Shown: positions 26,601-40,600 of the stretch, in pieces
Numbering within the stretch: the first letter of the stretch is position 1
Layout: each line of letters starts with the position of its first letter
NCBI RefSeq assembly: GCF_037975245.1
Contig: NC_092562.1
Coordinates: forward strand, 5,184,501-5,248,500
Direction: 5' to 3'
DNA length: 64,000 nucleotides
Source of the DNA: Apostichopus japonicus
Taxonomy: Eukaryota; Echinodermata; Holothuroidea; Aspidochirotida; Stichopodidae
Position numbers and translations under genes: made by a program
The notes under the pieces: model-generated
Database searches by the model: none
What the model saw: the letters and a program-made list of their open reading frames with translations, nothing else
What the model was told of the DNA's origin: nothing

Positions 26601-28262
26601 CAATATGTGTACATCATATCTGAAATACAAGTTTCATGTGTGTGATCTATCATACAACGAGTAGGGTTTTATGTAGGACGGTATCTTGTTACGGTATTCA
26701 TATTCTTAACGTTACTGGGACCCAAGCTTGCCACTTTACAGCTTTCTTGGAGTACAAAGCGAAAAAAACACATTTTATTCTAACTTGCATTTTTTGTTTC
26801 ACACTATGCATGAAGTTTGCAGATCGATATCAATACCAAAAATTAACAAAAATATTCATCTTTTTCACAATAAAACATGGTGGCAGGATGTGGGTTTTTT
26901 TTAACCTATACTGATGCAGATTATAAGTTATTTAAGTTGAACCATGTTTTCTGTCACTACAATATCGCTTTAAGATACGATGGCAAAATTAATACATACT
27001 TTTTTAACGATTATATCTCTGCGGAGGAATCTCGCAACCATAAAACCTCTCGGATTAAAAAAGGGTGACGTCCATTATTAAAAGTTTTTAGCTTAAAATT
27101 AACAACGACGTGAAGTCTTCAAATCCATTGCTACGTTTGAAGAGAATGATTACCACTCAATAGTCCATAATCCTACCCGAAACCGTGGCTCTAGAATCTG
27201 CTCCGTTGGCTAAGATCTACACCAAAGTCACCCATATATATACTTACGGCAGGAATTATGGAGGAGGCATTTTTATTGGAATATTTGATGAGGTATAAAT
27301 GGGGGGGAAGTCTACAGCCAGAGGCAATTTGAGAGTTTTAAACAAACATTTGGTAAAGGAATTAAGGCAGCCTCAATGGGGGCCGACAGAGGTTGTCAAC
27401 AAAAGTCACGTCAATAATTTAGAATGATAAACAGCCAGCTTAGGAATATCAAATCCTTTCAAGTCTTTCCCCTCTCGATCTCTGGGATTCCTTAATATTG
27501 ACCTAACTTGTTTAGAACGTAAAGAACTAACAGTATATGACCATGCAGCTGCCTCGTACAGGACTGTTGACCACCTGTTCTGAAATGGAACAATCCTGCG
27601 CAACATACGGGACTGTTGACCAACTGTACTAAAATGGAAAAATCCTGAAAATGAAGACGGAATTGTTGCACCATCAGTTTGTAATATCCTTTCCCTTCCT
27701 CTCTCCAATTTATTCCCTCTCTCTTTCATTCAAGTTCCTCTGCCACCCCACATGCCCCCCTCCCCTTGCAAGAAATTCATCTAAATATCTCAAAAATCAA
27801 ACAAGATTTGATGATGATGAGTCTATAGTTTTAAAGCTTCACCATGTGAATGATTTTGTTTTTTTATAGTTTCCCATGACCACTGCTGATATAGTTGCCA
27901 CAGCCAATATCTGACACAATCTTTCAGTTGATACTGTTGTACTAAACTTAACCCTTTCAAAGGCCAAATATTTTACAAACGTTCTGCCTAAATTACCTTG
28001 CCGCGATGGAAATTGCATTTCCATTTAGAATGTCATTATAAAACATGGTTGAGCACATTTTCAATACATACAAACTAAGCGCTTTCATTTACTTTATTTT
28101 TTATTAATGCTTTAAAGTAATATTATACATTTAACTTTTCTTTCCATTTTATATCTCACAAAACCCCTTCTGAACTGGCGAGTTCTCTAAGAGGGGGCAC
28201 AGAACAGATGTAAATACACAATTACGTAGGCATTTTCCAGCCCATGGAAAATTAATTGGATT

Positions 28263-28823
28263 TCAGCTATGATCCTCCTCAGCATTGGAGCTACCATCTG
28301 TAACCCTGAGGCCTTGTTTGGCAATAAGGAATTTGTCCTCTTCCAAGCCAGAGGATTTCCTCCGAATACTACAGTATCTTGAGAACTTAATAACCCTTAA
28401 CGAAATTACCCACTTCTTCGGCCATGTTTCAAATAAGATTTCTGAAGCATTCACACGTACAAAAATCAATTCTGGTGCGAAAACACAAGGAGGTACCGCG
28501 GGTTTGATTGAAGAATGGGTACTAAATAGTTTAAAGTGTTGAACCGTACAGAGAAACTGTTGCTGAAGGCTATAGTAGAAGTAAGCAGACCGGCGGGGAA
28601 CGGAAAACAGCTTGCAAAAGAGATACGGCCGAGACGTGGCGCACGGAGGGCCTCCGCACCACCCGTACGGAAACAGGGGAATCATTTCCTGTGGATGGAA
28701 ATAGGCGAACGTGCCGAAGAGTTCTAATCTTTGTTTTGAAGGGGCAAAAAACTGTGACTCACAAGTTATTTTGGAATACATGTGTGTCTTTGTGCAGGCT
28801 ACTAGTGTTCTTTTAATAGACAT
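28263..28823 (-). other. GC-richer segment with overlapping open frames on both strands
   Basis: A 186-codon ATG frame on the minus strand is the longest non-repetitive open frame outside the two named genes. The plus strand is also open over 28285-28542 and 28536-28727, the latter reading LNRTEKLLLKAIVEVSRP and ending in a basic stretch. The block around 28560-28700 has more CpG than its surroundings. No domain or family is recognised in any frame, and open frames on both strands at once suggest composition rather than selection. It may be a CpG-richer regulatory block or an unknown exon. Confidence 0.15.
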
Positions 28824-31796
28824 CCTGAAATGTCACTTATCAGGGTGTCAGATTGAAAAAGAAAGATTAATGGTCATGTAACATCGATACTTTAATTAGA
28901 TTACTGCTTCCTGTCAATTCTGACATGACTCGAACCATCCTGACATTAATATTTAGAGACCTAAATTACATACCTGTAGATAGACAGATAATCACCATAC
29001 TAATATAATGACAGTATCCAGTAATGACTGTATCCATTATCCAGCCGATGACAAAATCACCATCTGTGTAACCATGGAGACGTACAGGACAGTACTTTTG
29101 TAAGGTTTAAGCCTCTCATAATCTATAGCGATGATATGTTGGGGTAATAATTCCATTACCATTTGACCTATTGACCTCTTAGCTATGGTAGTGGCCTTTC
29201 TGTACCATTAACTTTCCTACCTGTTGATGAACTGTTAATGATTTGATGCTGGTCTAATCATTGTTCTGCTGGCTGACCGAGAGAGGAATCCTCCTGTAGA
29301 TGGAAATATTCTCTCCAAGCTCTTCTGTTACTGTTTTGGGAACTATATTTCTTAGTACTGTATGTTTAGTAATATCATGATTCCAAGAAGACTAAACCAA
29401 GGCATGCATCTCCTTAGTAACACTCCTTTCTTTTAATGAGCCTCTCTCTCATACACTGGTAATGGCCCAAAGAAAAAAAAACAAGCTAAATACTTAGAAC
29501 TGATAGGCTAACAAGCCTAACATTTTTAATTTCCAAAGCTGTTAATCTCATCAGTGAAGGATATCAACATCATACTTTCGAGCAGAGAATTCAATTTAAA
29601 GTAAATAAAACAAGCAAACAGACAATACTGTTTGCTTTAATTCTTTCCATACATTATTAAAATTACGAATGTAAGCTTCTGGGACATCCTGATCGTAATG
29701 TAAAAGACATAAGTCAACCAACGACTTTACTACTTTCATAACAGGAAAATAAACATGGTTATTTTGAAACTAGTACTCTGAATAATTGGTTATACATGCA
29801 CAAAATTTAGCTGTATTTTTTTTCTGTTCTCTACGAGCCCAAAATTTATGACTCCATCACTCAGGAGTAGTCACAGTATTACACTGATTAATTACAAACT
29901 TCCCGTATTAATTACCAAATTAATCAAGATCGAATGTACAAGATATTGTAACCTCATAGGATACTCAACATGTACAGTACAGTACATTCATTATTCATTC
30001 CAAAGCCAGCACAAAGGAGAGATCGGGTACATGTTACAAAATTTAAACCTTCCCAACGTGACATTCTCACGACGTCATTTACAAATTACACCTCGACTAA
30101 TAACTCATCTAGTCCCGTACAAACAACATCTTTTACATGTATCATCATAAATTGTGAAAAGAAAATAAATTATTAATTCTCACTCTTCGATGTTTCCATC
30201 TCAAGCCTCTGACATGTTTTTTTATTTTATGTCTATACAGTATCTCTCTCTCTCTTCTTTTTTCTCTAAGCTATACAGGGAAAGAATGAATTTTGTCAAT
30301 ATGTAAGGGTGCACTAATCAAAATATCAATCTCCAAAGGCCATCTAAGCCCCGCTGACGTTATTGTTCCTGATGATGCAATTTTTACTAGGTCTCGTCCG
30401 TCGTAAAGTAAGACAGTCTGTCAGCCAAATCTCCGTGTTAGGATGGAAATCTCCCAATAAATACTACCCTCCCTGCCATGTACTTTGTAACCACGGCGCC
30501 AGCCTCATCAACCACCAGTAAATTAGGAGAGACTGAATACAGCACGACAGCGGAAACAACACCACTACTGTCTATAAATAAGCTCAATTCCCACAAATTG
30601 GTTTGGACTTCGATTCCCGATGAGCTTCAAATCTACGGCTCGGGTTACATGCGTTATGATTATCACTATCATGTTTTTGGCCATTGTTTATCAATTTAAG
30701 ATGCCTGTTTCATTCTTACAACTGGAGAGATCGGAGAGATAAAGTTTAGGTTTTCTCTTTACCCATAATTCCCTCATCAGGTTAGCTTTGCAATTTACCC
30801 TGCTGTCAACTTCCATGAAAGTCACAGTTTGTGCCGAGGAGTTGACTTAAAGGAACTCGCATCAAACGTATTCCTGGGAGTGAAGTGCCTCCTGAACGTG
30901 TCGATGCCTGCATTTAAAAATTTTAAATTATTCACAGAAAGGAGAGTTGGCAAAAGAGTGACTTTTATACAAGTTTTCAAGTATTATTCATAATTGTTTA
31001 TAATACATTCTTCTTTTATACTTTGTTAAGAGGCACATACAGTAGTTTAATTACAGTACGTATTATATATTTTTATATATCGCCTGAGAGTGTAATAGAA
31101 CTTGTGAGAGTACGTTGATTGGTTGGTTGGTTAAGTTGTACTCTGCTGCAGTTGGATCAAAATAAAACAAAAGTTAGTCCAGGGGCTAAAGAAAAGCTAT
31201 GTTTATCACTTCAATTGATATAAATTAGAAAGATTTTATGGATATTAAATGACTTCATACAAATTTGGTACCTGAACAGTAATGAAATTTACTTCTGACT
31301 TTCACATAAAAAAAGACATGTTTATAACATATTAACCGGCCCTTTTTTTTTAACTTGTTCATGCATAGAGACCTTTGCTAACTGGTACACAGATATTTGA
31401 AAAGTACTTTAGAAACAGCTTTTCAACCCCTGAAAACAAAACTGTCATTTTGGAGTGTTTTAAGATGGAAATCTGAAAGGCTGAAGGCCGAGCAAATTTC
31501 CGGATATTGCAAAAGGAAGAGACGCTTTGCTTTTAGTTTTCTTTCTCTTTTTGTTTCAAAACCCATCGGTTTTACAGTAGGATAGTAATCTTGAATTCAA
31601 GTTACTGCTTCTCATGATAGGAATAAGGAATATTAAGTAGGAAAGCGTCCACAGCCTCAACTGATTGACTACTTAGCAGATAAGATGGGGTGATTAAAAT
31701 ACAAGAACTCAATGAACTTTAGGCCTACAATAGTATCAGTAGTCCATCTTTAACTCACTTTCTGCCATTTGTTTTTGCAGGATGGGTAAGAGTTAG

Positions 31797-31849
31797 AGAG
31801 TGGGTGGGTGGGAGTTGAGTGGGGGAGTGGGAGGGGGAGAGGAGGGATT
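31797..31849 (+). repeat. G-rich tract, potential G-quadruplex
   Basis: More than five runs of three or more G separated by one to five bases (GTGGGTGGGTGGGAG, then GAGTGGGGGAGTGGGAGG). Confidence 0.7.
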
Positions 31850-34553
31850 CAAGAAGGATTAGACAGCGAACATGAATAATAGTAGATCTGTGCTGTACTT
31901 TCTGCAGTTATCCCAATTATAATGGAGTAGTTATGGTACTTTAGGCTTCAGTATGGGTGACTTACCTGTCTGTCCTACAACTGCACATTCTCTTATTATT
32001 TACTGTAGCCCACCCAAAGTGTCATACGGGGGGGGGGGGGGGTGAGTAAGTCAGGAAAAGCCTTCTGTAAATACCATAAAAGTCCCTAGCTGAGATATAA
32101 GAACGGGATCATGGGAAATAACACGAGACCACCCCACCCCTCCCTGCCCTCCCCCAACCCCCATGTGCACACACACCAAAGTATGCCAGTGTTTTGCCTG
32201 TCTGCACCTACTGTACTGTCTGTACTGTACAAGCTGTATGTTACTTCACGATGCTTTCAAATATAATAGTACTTAAATTCCTACTGAACAGTAGTACATG
32301 TGTGACAACAAAAATGCTTCTCTCCTGGATCTGGGATACACCCCCCTCTTCCCCCCTCCCCCAATCTCTGTCTGCCTTCTGAGGAATCCTCATGCATATA
32401 GACCTATACCTATCGGCCTAGTGTATCAAAACAAATAGACCATAATACATCTTTTAACCTACACTATAGATCAACTGTTTAGTACTTATGACATCATAAA
32501 ATGAAAATGAGTGGCCTCGAATATGACTTCCAGCTCCGTGATTTGTCATCCATACGTGCAAATTTATGTTTTACCGTCTGTAGATCACCTAAAACTCATG
32601 GTTTGGCCTGCTGCCTCTCCTTTAACCTAGTACCATTATCTTAGAGTCTGATAGATTGCCAATACTGATAACGGAAAATCAAACATCAAACTCCGAACAA
32701 ACAAAATCAGAACTTGAAAACGGAAACCAATATGCTGCTCAAATTTGTCGCCTATTTTTATCACCGTGTTTTTGCTATACATGATTTTTTTTTTTTTGGC
32801 TCTGCCTTTTGCAAAGTTACAAATTTAACTTTTGTAGTCTTAATATGATTTTTTTTTCTTTATTATTATTTTTTTTTTTATACTCCTCAGACAAAAGACG
32901 ACAACTTGAGAATGAAAGCAGAAAGGCAAAACGTTATTGGCAAGCATATATGCACATGAGTGAGACCTTCGTATACGACAAAATTATCGATCCCAAAACC
33001 CCACGGAGAAATTATATCTTTCTCTTGACAATAAAATTTGCAAATATTGCTGCCTTGTGAGAATAATGGTCTTTTTGGCTGAAAAAGCAATATACACTGG
33101 CCTCGCTTGGTTGAAACTGCATCGACATGACTGTGTGACCGAAACGGGGAGAGAGAGAGAGAAGCAGAGAGACTGCTATGGCAAGAACTAATTGGAAAAT
33201 GAAGTTGGTGAAATGTCATAAACAATGCATCCACACGCTCCAGATGAGGCTGGTCGCAGTCCACTGGTTATTATAATAGTTAGACAATATTGGAACCACA
33301 GCCTCGATCATCAGTCACCTTATACACTGGATGACGAAAGGAACAAATATAAAACCATCCGCAAAACGTATAATCGCATCTAAAGATGTTTGGCTTGATC
33401 AATAATAATCATAATAATAATAATAAAAAGGCCAATATCGTGCGCATATTACGTTGATACATGCACTCGAAGCAGTTACTTCCAGTCGATCACTTTCAAG
33501 AAAAAGATTCGTTTTTGTTTTTGTTTTTTTTCGTGGTATTTTGTAGTTCTATGATTAAAGTGATGTGATCCATTGTTCCATGACTAATTTATTAAAATTC
33601 AAGGATACTAGCTTAATATTTGTCTTGTAGTTGTCATCATTGCAGTACTTGTGTACTGTATGTCTTGTACTGTAATTAATTTGATTCATACATCATCATC
33701 ATCAAATGGACAGATCGCCATACACAGTAGCAGTCTGAGCAATGTAGTACTTTTTAGTAAAAGAGCTGTAACCTCTGGTACAGTATGACCTAGTTTCACC
33801 TACAGTACATCACAACTTTGGTCTCGGCTCTACCCAAGTCCATGCAATATTAAGGGACAAATTTTGGTTGTGGTCATGAATGTGAGAATCCTAAATAATA
33901 TACAGTAATCTTTTCCTTATTTCTGGCTACTCATTTCCTCCTTCTGGTTGTCTGTTAATATTTTCTTCTTTTGAAACATGTTTTTTGGAATACATGTAGT
34001 TAATTGTACTAATTAAGACCACAAAGACATCATTTTGTTCTGTTTCAATGGGCATGACCTCAACATATTCAGGACTCCCATACAGTTATAGAGACTTGCA
34101 GATGAATAAGTGTCTGATAAAAACTGCGTCCATCGATACTTTGATTAGTTATCCAGGAGTTTGACTTCCCTTTGTTAGAATACTTTAACAGATCTACTGT
34201 ACGTTCAGAATGATACAGTGAAATAAACTTTAACATGCACTAGTGAGTATTCTTACCTATAGCATATGTAGGCTATTGCTTTCAGTAGTGTATGTACAGT
34301 ATACAAGAGGGTTTACAATATACTGTACTTTCATTAAAATATTAATTACAAAATATATACATGCGCATTAAAATGCCTGGAAAATTTCTAAATGATTGAA
34401 ACAGCCCCATTTTATTTGGAACAGCTGAAAAATTTGAAGGTCACCCAATGGTGTCTACCTATTCAACAGTGGTGTCAAACCATACACTTGGTATCCATTT
34501 TCTTTATAACACATGTACCTAGAATTGTGTTAGAGATTCAAACGTTAAGGAAC

Positions 34554-34655
34554 GTACAGGAACATACTGTACTGTACTGCACTCTACGTTCTGCACTGTA
34601 ATGCACTGTACTGCACTGTACTGCACTGTTCTGTACTGCACTGTAGTGCACTTAC
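34554..34655. repeat. Simple repeat of ACTGTACTGC type
   Basis: Degenerate units of ACTGTACTGC and ACTGTAATGC, about 10 bp each, are repeated roughly ten times. It is rich in the TACTGTA word found all through the window. Confidence 0.9.
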
Positions 34656-37600
34656 AGTAGTTAAATGCTAGAGTCCAGGAATCAATTAGTTTGGTGATAC
34701 ACATCCATTCACATATACAGAAAAACCATGACGCAAAATGGCCGCATTGTTAGGATAATTTGAATACTGTATGTAATACTCAGTATTGTACACAGAACTT
34801 TGATATTTTCAGCAAAATAGCGCTGATCAAAAGTCATCCCCAAAAAAGTGCTTTGTAAATGATGCAAAACACCTAAAATATTCCCCCCCCCCCTTTTCCC
34901 CCCAAGTGTATAATACAGTATAATGTACAATTAATATCGGTTTTTACAGATACTTCCTGGTTACTGCATTACTTCACATGGATACCAAGTCTTGGAAGTG
35001 TGATGATACTTTACTGTACAGCTTTTATTGAGAGGTAGTAGGCAGTAGGCTTCTATTGAGAGTGGTGAGGACAGAAAACTTCCCCGAAGGGGTCAATCTC
35101 TTTCCATTGAACATTCACACACCCCATTGTCCTAGATAATATCTCCTCTCTCTTCGCTGTATAACAATCAATTCTGAGACCTTCACTGGTACAGAGAGCT
35201 CCAGTGTCTGTTCTACTAAGGATGCCATTGATCCACATTTCTTTTCTTTTCTTTGGTGAGAAACACACACACACACTAACACACAGGGTATAATATATAA
35301 TGGAAGCATGAATATGACACAACACAAAATGATCAATCACACTATAAGACTCTGTACAGTTGCTGTACATGTACAGTATAGTTGTGCAAGTTACAACATG
35401 TATTCTCCACTGCATATATATACTGTACTGTACTTAGGATCTCAGGAAAGTTACTTGTAGAAAAACTAGAATTAGTTGGTGAAACTTTTAAATGATTTGG
35501 GAAGGGGGAAGTGGGAGGGGGGTGGGGGATGATCCTATTTTTCTATGAGGAAGGAATTGGATAGTGGCAGAAGGTACAATATTCATGATAACTTGTACAC
35601 ACACGCACACACACACACATGCATGTGTACCTAGTAATCTGATAAGTACTGCCATATTAGAATGTCACACCAAAACCTTACTTGTTTGGGGGAAGTGACT
35701 TAACCTTTCTTTGATCAAAACCCTGTTTACAAATTGAGTAATTCCTCTGTTAAAATCCATTTCCTATCTTTAATATGAGGCGAGTCAAAGACTGAGGATG
35801 TGCCGTGCAGAACGAACCGTAAAATACCTCTGGTCGATGATCGATTCAAGCTACAGAGATATCGATTCTTCAAGATGTTTTGTTGGGTACAGAAACAGTT
35901 GGTTTTCCTATATCAGTTATGTGACCTTCACGAGATGTACTTTGCAGGATGTGTGTCTGAAACACATGCAACTATACTCTTTGGGATGTGACTGGAATCA
36001 GAATCAGGCTTCTATCCAGGAACTTGAGACGACCTATCCGATACGTGATCGCATGCATGTGACCACTTCCTAATAGAAGCAGTCAATTCTTATTTCTGCT
36101 CTTTACACAAAGTTGGCAATTATGAAAATGGTAACAAAATAACTTCTAACAGTGTTTCATGTTAATGTTTAGTAGATCTAAACCTCTAAATAGTTTTTTT
36201 TTCAAGGCACCTTGCAACTGCAAGGTACATGGGGCATTTTAGGGTGAAGAGATCATGTAAAATATCAAATCAGTGTATAAATTTACATTAACAACAAGTC
36301 CCATGAGGTGCATTTTTTTTTGGTTATTTTGTTACTTGTTCGACTGAGCAGAAATCAATACATGACATCACTGGCACAGGAAATGAGTCTTTTTTTCATT
36401 GTTACTTCTTAATGTTTGGGTTTTGAAGTCATTGACATTTTTCATCGTGTGGATGACCACCGGTATGAATTGACCAATGTAGACATTGTAATTTAATACA
36501 GTATTTACTAGACCTGTGTCCACAGCAATGAAGAGGTATCAATTCTCCTACTCCCTCTCCTGCCCCCCCCCACTCACCCCTCCCCCTCCCCACTCCTCCT
36601 ATGGAAAGGATGTTTACAGCTATTATATCCATAGATATTAAAAAAGGTTATTTTCCAGTCATTGAGCTAAGGTCAACGGAAAAGTGCAAATTATGTATGT
36701 TGGAGAGAGCCAAGAGAGAACTAACCAAAGTAACTTTAAATTTATCTGTCCTCTCCCTTTGAGGACAAACACTATTGCTTTCGAAGATCTCAACAGTCTG
36801 GAGTCAACTGATACTCAATGGTGAAATGAGCATTTCTAAAAGATAATTAAATCCTCTAGATTTCATCTGAAAGCATTCCCAAAAATAATATTGCTTTTTA
36901 AACTCTGGCTTTTTAAAAAAAAACAATTACTTGGATTTATTTTTTATGAGGGAACGAGAAAGTTCAGACAGCTTATTTTGATAACAGTGGTGAGGGTTAA
37001 ATAGCAGAGGAAATTGGTCACCAATTACCATCAAAGTAAACATGGCACGAACAAAACTCTCTGACAGCCCAATATTGAGCAGTGATTGGAAAACAGACCT
37101 GAAACATTTCTTACTAAGAACTTCACAAGACCTTTATGACGTTGTTAGCAGAGACTGTAGAATGTCATTCACTATTCTAGGACTGGATAACTAACGCATG
37201 GTTAAGGACCTGGATGTAATTGAGTAACAACTAAGGTTACATTATAGCAATACAGTTGTTTTACTACTTCCACAAAGTATTAATTCCAGTGCAGACAGCA
37301 GGCGCAGTGTTCCATACTACATAAATGTGTATATTAACCTTGTGCTCAAACTTGTTGCAGTAACTGAAATTGGTATTTTTTTTTTATTCCATTACACCTC
37401 ACAGCCGACTTTTCACTGGTATCATGCTTAGAGAGTTGAGGTTTACGACTAAATAATGTCAAGCACTGTCTACAATGCACAAACTATTTCAACACACCTC
37501 GTACAACCCGCGTACAACCGGTATACTTAATAATGATGTTGTCAAAAAAACAAAAACAAATCTCTGGCAGAACACATCTGTGGTGACATTTAATTTAATG

Positions 37601-40600
37601 CAAGCCTGTAAATGATTCAACAACCATTGTGTATTGTAGCTCAGTGCAGATCTCTGTGAACAATATTACATACATATTACAGCACCAGTTAGCTACTGTT
37701 TACTGGTACAGCACAAGGTTACAAAATCTACAGATTTGACTTGAGGGTATATACCGTACTTGAAATCACCAATTTATGGCGGTTATTGACAGATATGTAC
37801 ATGTATAAAGTGTCAGTTGACAATTTAGTTGACAATTTAGAGCAATTAGTGAGGGATGACTACTGATGAATTATTTAATCTAATGGCCTTTCCATGACTT
37901 CATATTTCATGATAATTTCTTATCTCTGTTCCCTTCCCCACCCTCAATTGCTCCACGTTCTCCCTACACTATTTCAGTTTCAGCCCAAAGACTTAACTAC
38001 TATACAGTAGACCACCATTCCCATCACGTAACATGACTTCCAAGACCTGCCAAAACGAAGGATTACAGAATATCGACTGTGGGAATAAGTCAGAGACAGG
38101 AAGTAAATGTAGTTGACCTTTGACACTTGTTATTTACCAAAGCTGTGGAAATAAATTTTTATCTCTCTCTCCAGAACTGAGCGGTGTAGTTTTTACTACG
38201 CAACAAAAGTTAGAGAATCCAGGCTCTACCACAAGTGGATTGTCTGACTGAAAATAAGCACTTCATGTGTCTGTGTTGTCTCTCCTTTCCAAGCAAAACT
38301 TTTAACAATACTTGCAAGCAAACAACAGTTTTGCATTGAACAAACAGGCTGGGCTTGCACTGTATGCAGTATACGGGGGACTTCGCTGGTCCTGGACGGT
38401 ATTGTAGACACAGCTTCGAGCAGAGGGCTAACTTCGTCAACCAAGAGTTCAAACTAAACCCAGTTTGGAAAAGATCAACACTCGAGTTAAACCTTTAAGT
38501 CAGCAGTTGCCGGGGGTGACCGGAATATCAGGGAGGTCACTTGTTGACTCTTGTTTTAACATGTCAAACAAGATGGCTATTGCGAGGAGGGGCTAACACT
38601 CAAGTGCAAACATACCATATGGGGGGTACTGCTGGGTTAACAGGAAAAACTGGAAACGAAAAGGGAAAAAAAAAAAACGGGACTGCGAAAAACGTGGAGG
38701 TAGGGCAGCGTCTGATTTTTACTTTATATGATGGCCAAAACTTCTTTTCGGTTTTAAAATCCTTTAACTTTGGTAACTCCCTTAACTTTGGTTTAACGTC
38801 CATCTAATCAGAGCATTTATCGCTTGCTTCTTTCCAATAATCTGAAGGCTATGTATCCCTGCCCCCCCTCCCCCCACACACCAGTATACAAGGTATTTGA
38901 CCCCAACCAAGACTGTCTAAAGCATTATAAGCTAAGGGCAAGAACTTCAAAAGACGACTTCAAAGATGAAAGTGGGGAGGGGATAAACTTTTTCATGTAT
39001 GGCCTGCACTTCCAACAGCATCTCACCCCTCTCCCCCCTCCACCACCCCCCTCACCTAACTTCCCTTATTCTTTCCCCCATAGAGGAGATCTTCTGCCGA
39101 GTGTCTGGGCGCTAATGTTGCTGAGAATTGGTACATTGGGAGTCATTAATATGCTTACCTTTGTTCCTGCACCGTTGAGTTCACTCATATCAGTGGAAGT
39201 AATTCTGAAACAATAGGAAAAGAAAGAGCAGACAAGTTTATTTTCCAGTCCATCAACCGTTTCCTGATTTCCTCACAACTTTTTACTTCCAAGCTTAGAC
39301 AATTTATCAAGACTGTTATATCAAGGAAAGAATATACAGTATCTGATGTTTGGTTTTATTAACATGTTGTTATCAAACCAGTGCATAGTGGGTCTGGTGA
39401 AGCATTAAAGCAACATGAAGAATATATTGAGAGAGTGAGTAAGACACTACAAATTCAGACTACAGTACAGTAAGTGGCTCAAAGCGTACCATTAAACACC
39501 TTTCTTTTTTCCCCAAAACTGCGACACAAACTTGAGAATGGTAACTGATCAGTGCAGTGTGAGTGAATGGGATATTTGAAATCACCACATTGAACTATGA
39601 TGTAAAATGAATAAAGAAATACAACACAGGGAAAAAAATGTAGTGTTTTTTTTTTCTCATTTTGTCTAGAATTTATGGGCTTAGAATTTTGCTCACATTC
39701 AATACGAAACAATTCCTATGTACAAAACTGCTATACATCTTGGCCATTTTGCACAGCAGTTTGTGATACCGGAGAGATTAGTCCCTGCAGTGTGTCATTA
39801 AGTACTGTTATCGAGATACAACACTTAGTGAGATGAACGTTTATGTAGCCTGAGTATTTCCTCTCTTGGTCTTTAATTGATTTATTAGACCTGGAGAGTG
39901 GTGACACCTAGGGGTCAGAGAAGGGAAGGGGTGCGGAAGGGGTCTAACAGCTGTTAGTTCAATACTTCTGTATCAAAATATTTCTATAAATGTTAAAGAT
40001 CATTTTTATTGCTCTCACTTCATATTTAGGGATGCAGGCACTCAGTGGTCAAATTTATCAGAATTATAAAAACCTAACATTTGGGACATGTTGTTTTCGT
40101 TTGTAACTCGGGAACAAAATCAAATTATTTCTTATTATTGATCAATTTTGAAGAAGTTCTCCTTGCTGTTCAAATTAATGTTTATCTGACTGGTGTACAA
40201 ATCAACAGTATTGCCTTAGTAAGTTTGAATCAGTTACATACAAATGTTACAAACTTGACTACATTCATCAGTTTTGATATAAAATTTCTGGGAATTAATT
40301 TACTGAAATACAAACTGCTTGTTTGCATATTTGCAAGTATATAGTACACACAGACTTACACTACTGGTAATACACACATGAACTACTGTACCATCATGTA
40401 CAGAATTCTGAAGCATCCAAATAACACAATACCAATAATAAGCTGAGCCAAGATACAATAGTACCTTATAAATGTCACATAACAAAAGAAATGGAAAACA
40501 ATAGACCTTGACCTGAATCAAGATCTTTTATATAATGTGTCTGAGGAGAAAATATCCTCACAAAATGATCATGTCTCATTGATCAAGTAAATAGTACTGA

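Larger units (their letters stand above)
21311..34553. other. No established gene
   Basis: Contents are the 167-bp triplicate, the open block at 28.3-28.8 kb, a G16 homopolymer near 32027-32042, the G-rich tract at 31.8 kb, an AAT microsatellite (33404-33427) and many short AT-rich tracts. A minus-strand segment near 22559-22607 (AAGTAGGG to GATGGCAAG, donor GTAAAT) is weakly exon-like. No coding homology was recognised on either strand. Confidence 0.55.

Noticed and set aside
27947-28077. Minus-strand exon ending GCGGCAAG then GTAATT
   Set aside because: The donor is good, but the only acceptor lacks a pyrimidine tract and the open segment is short enough for chance.
35053-35415. 120-codon minus-strand open frame
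   Set aside because: It includes a CA/TG repeat, overlaps another open frame and shows no family signature.
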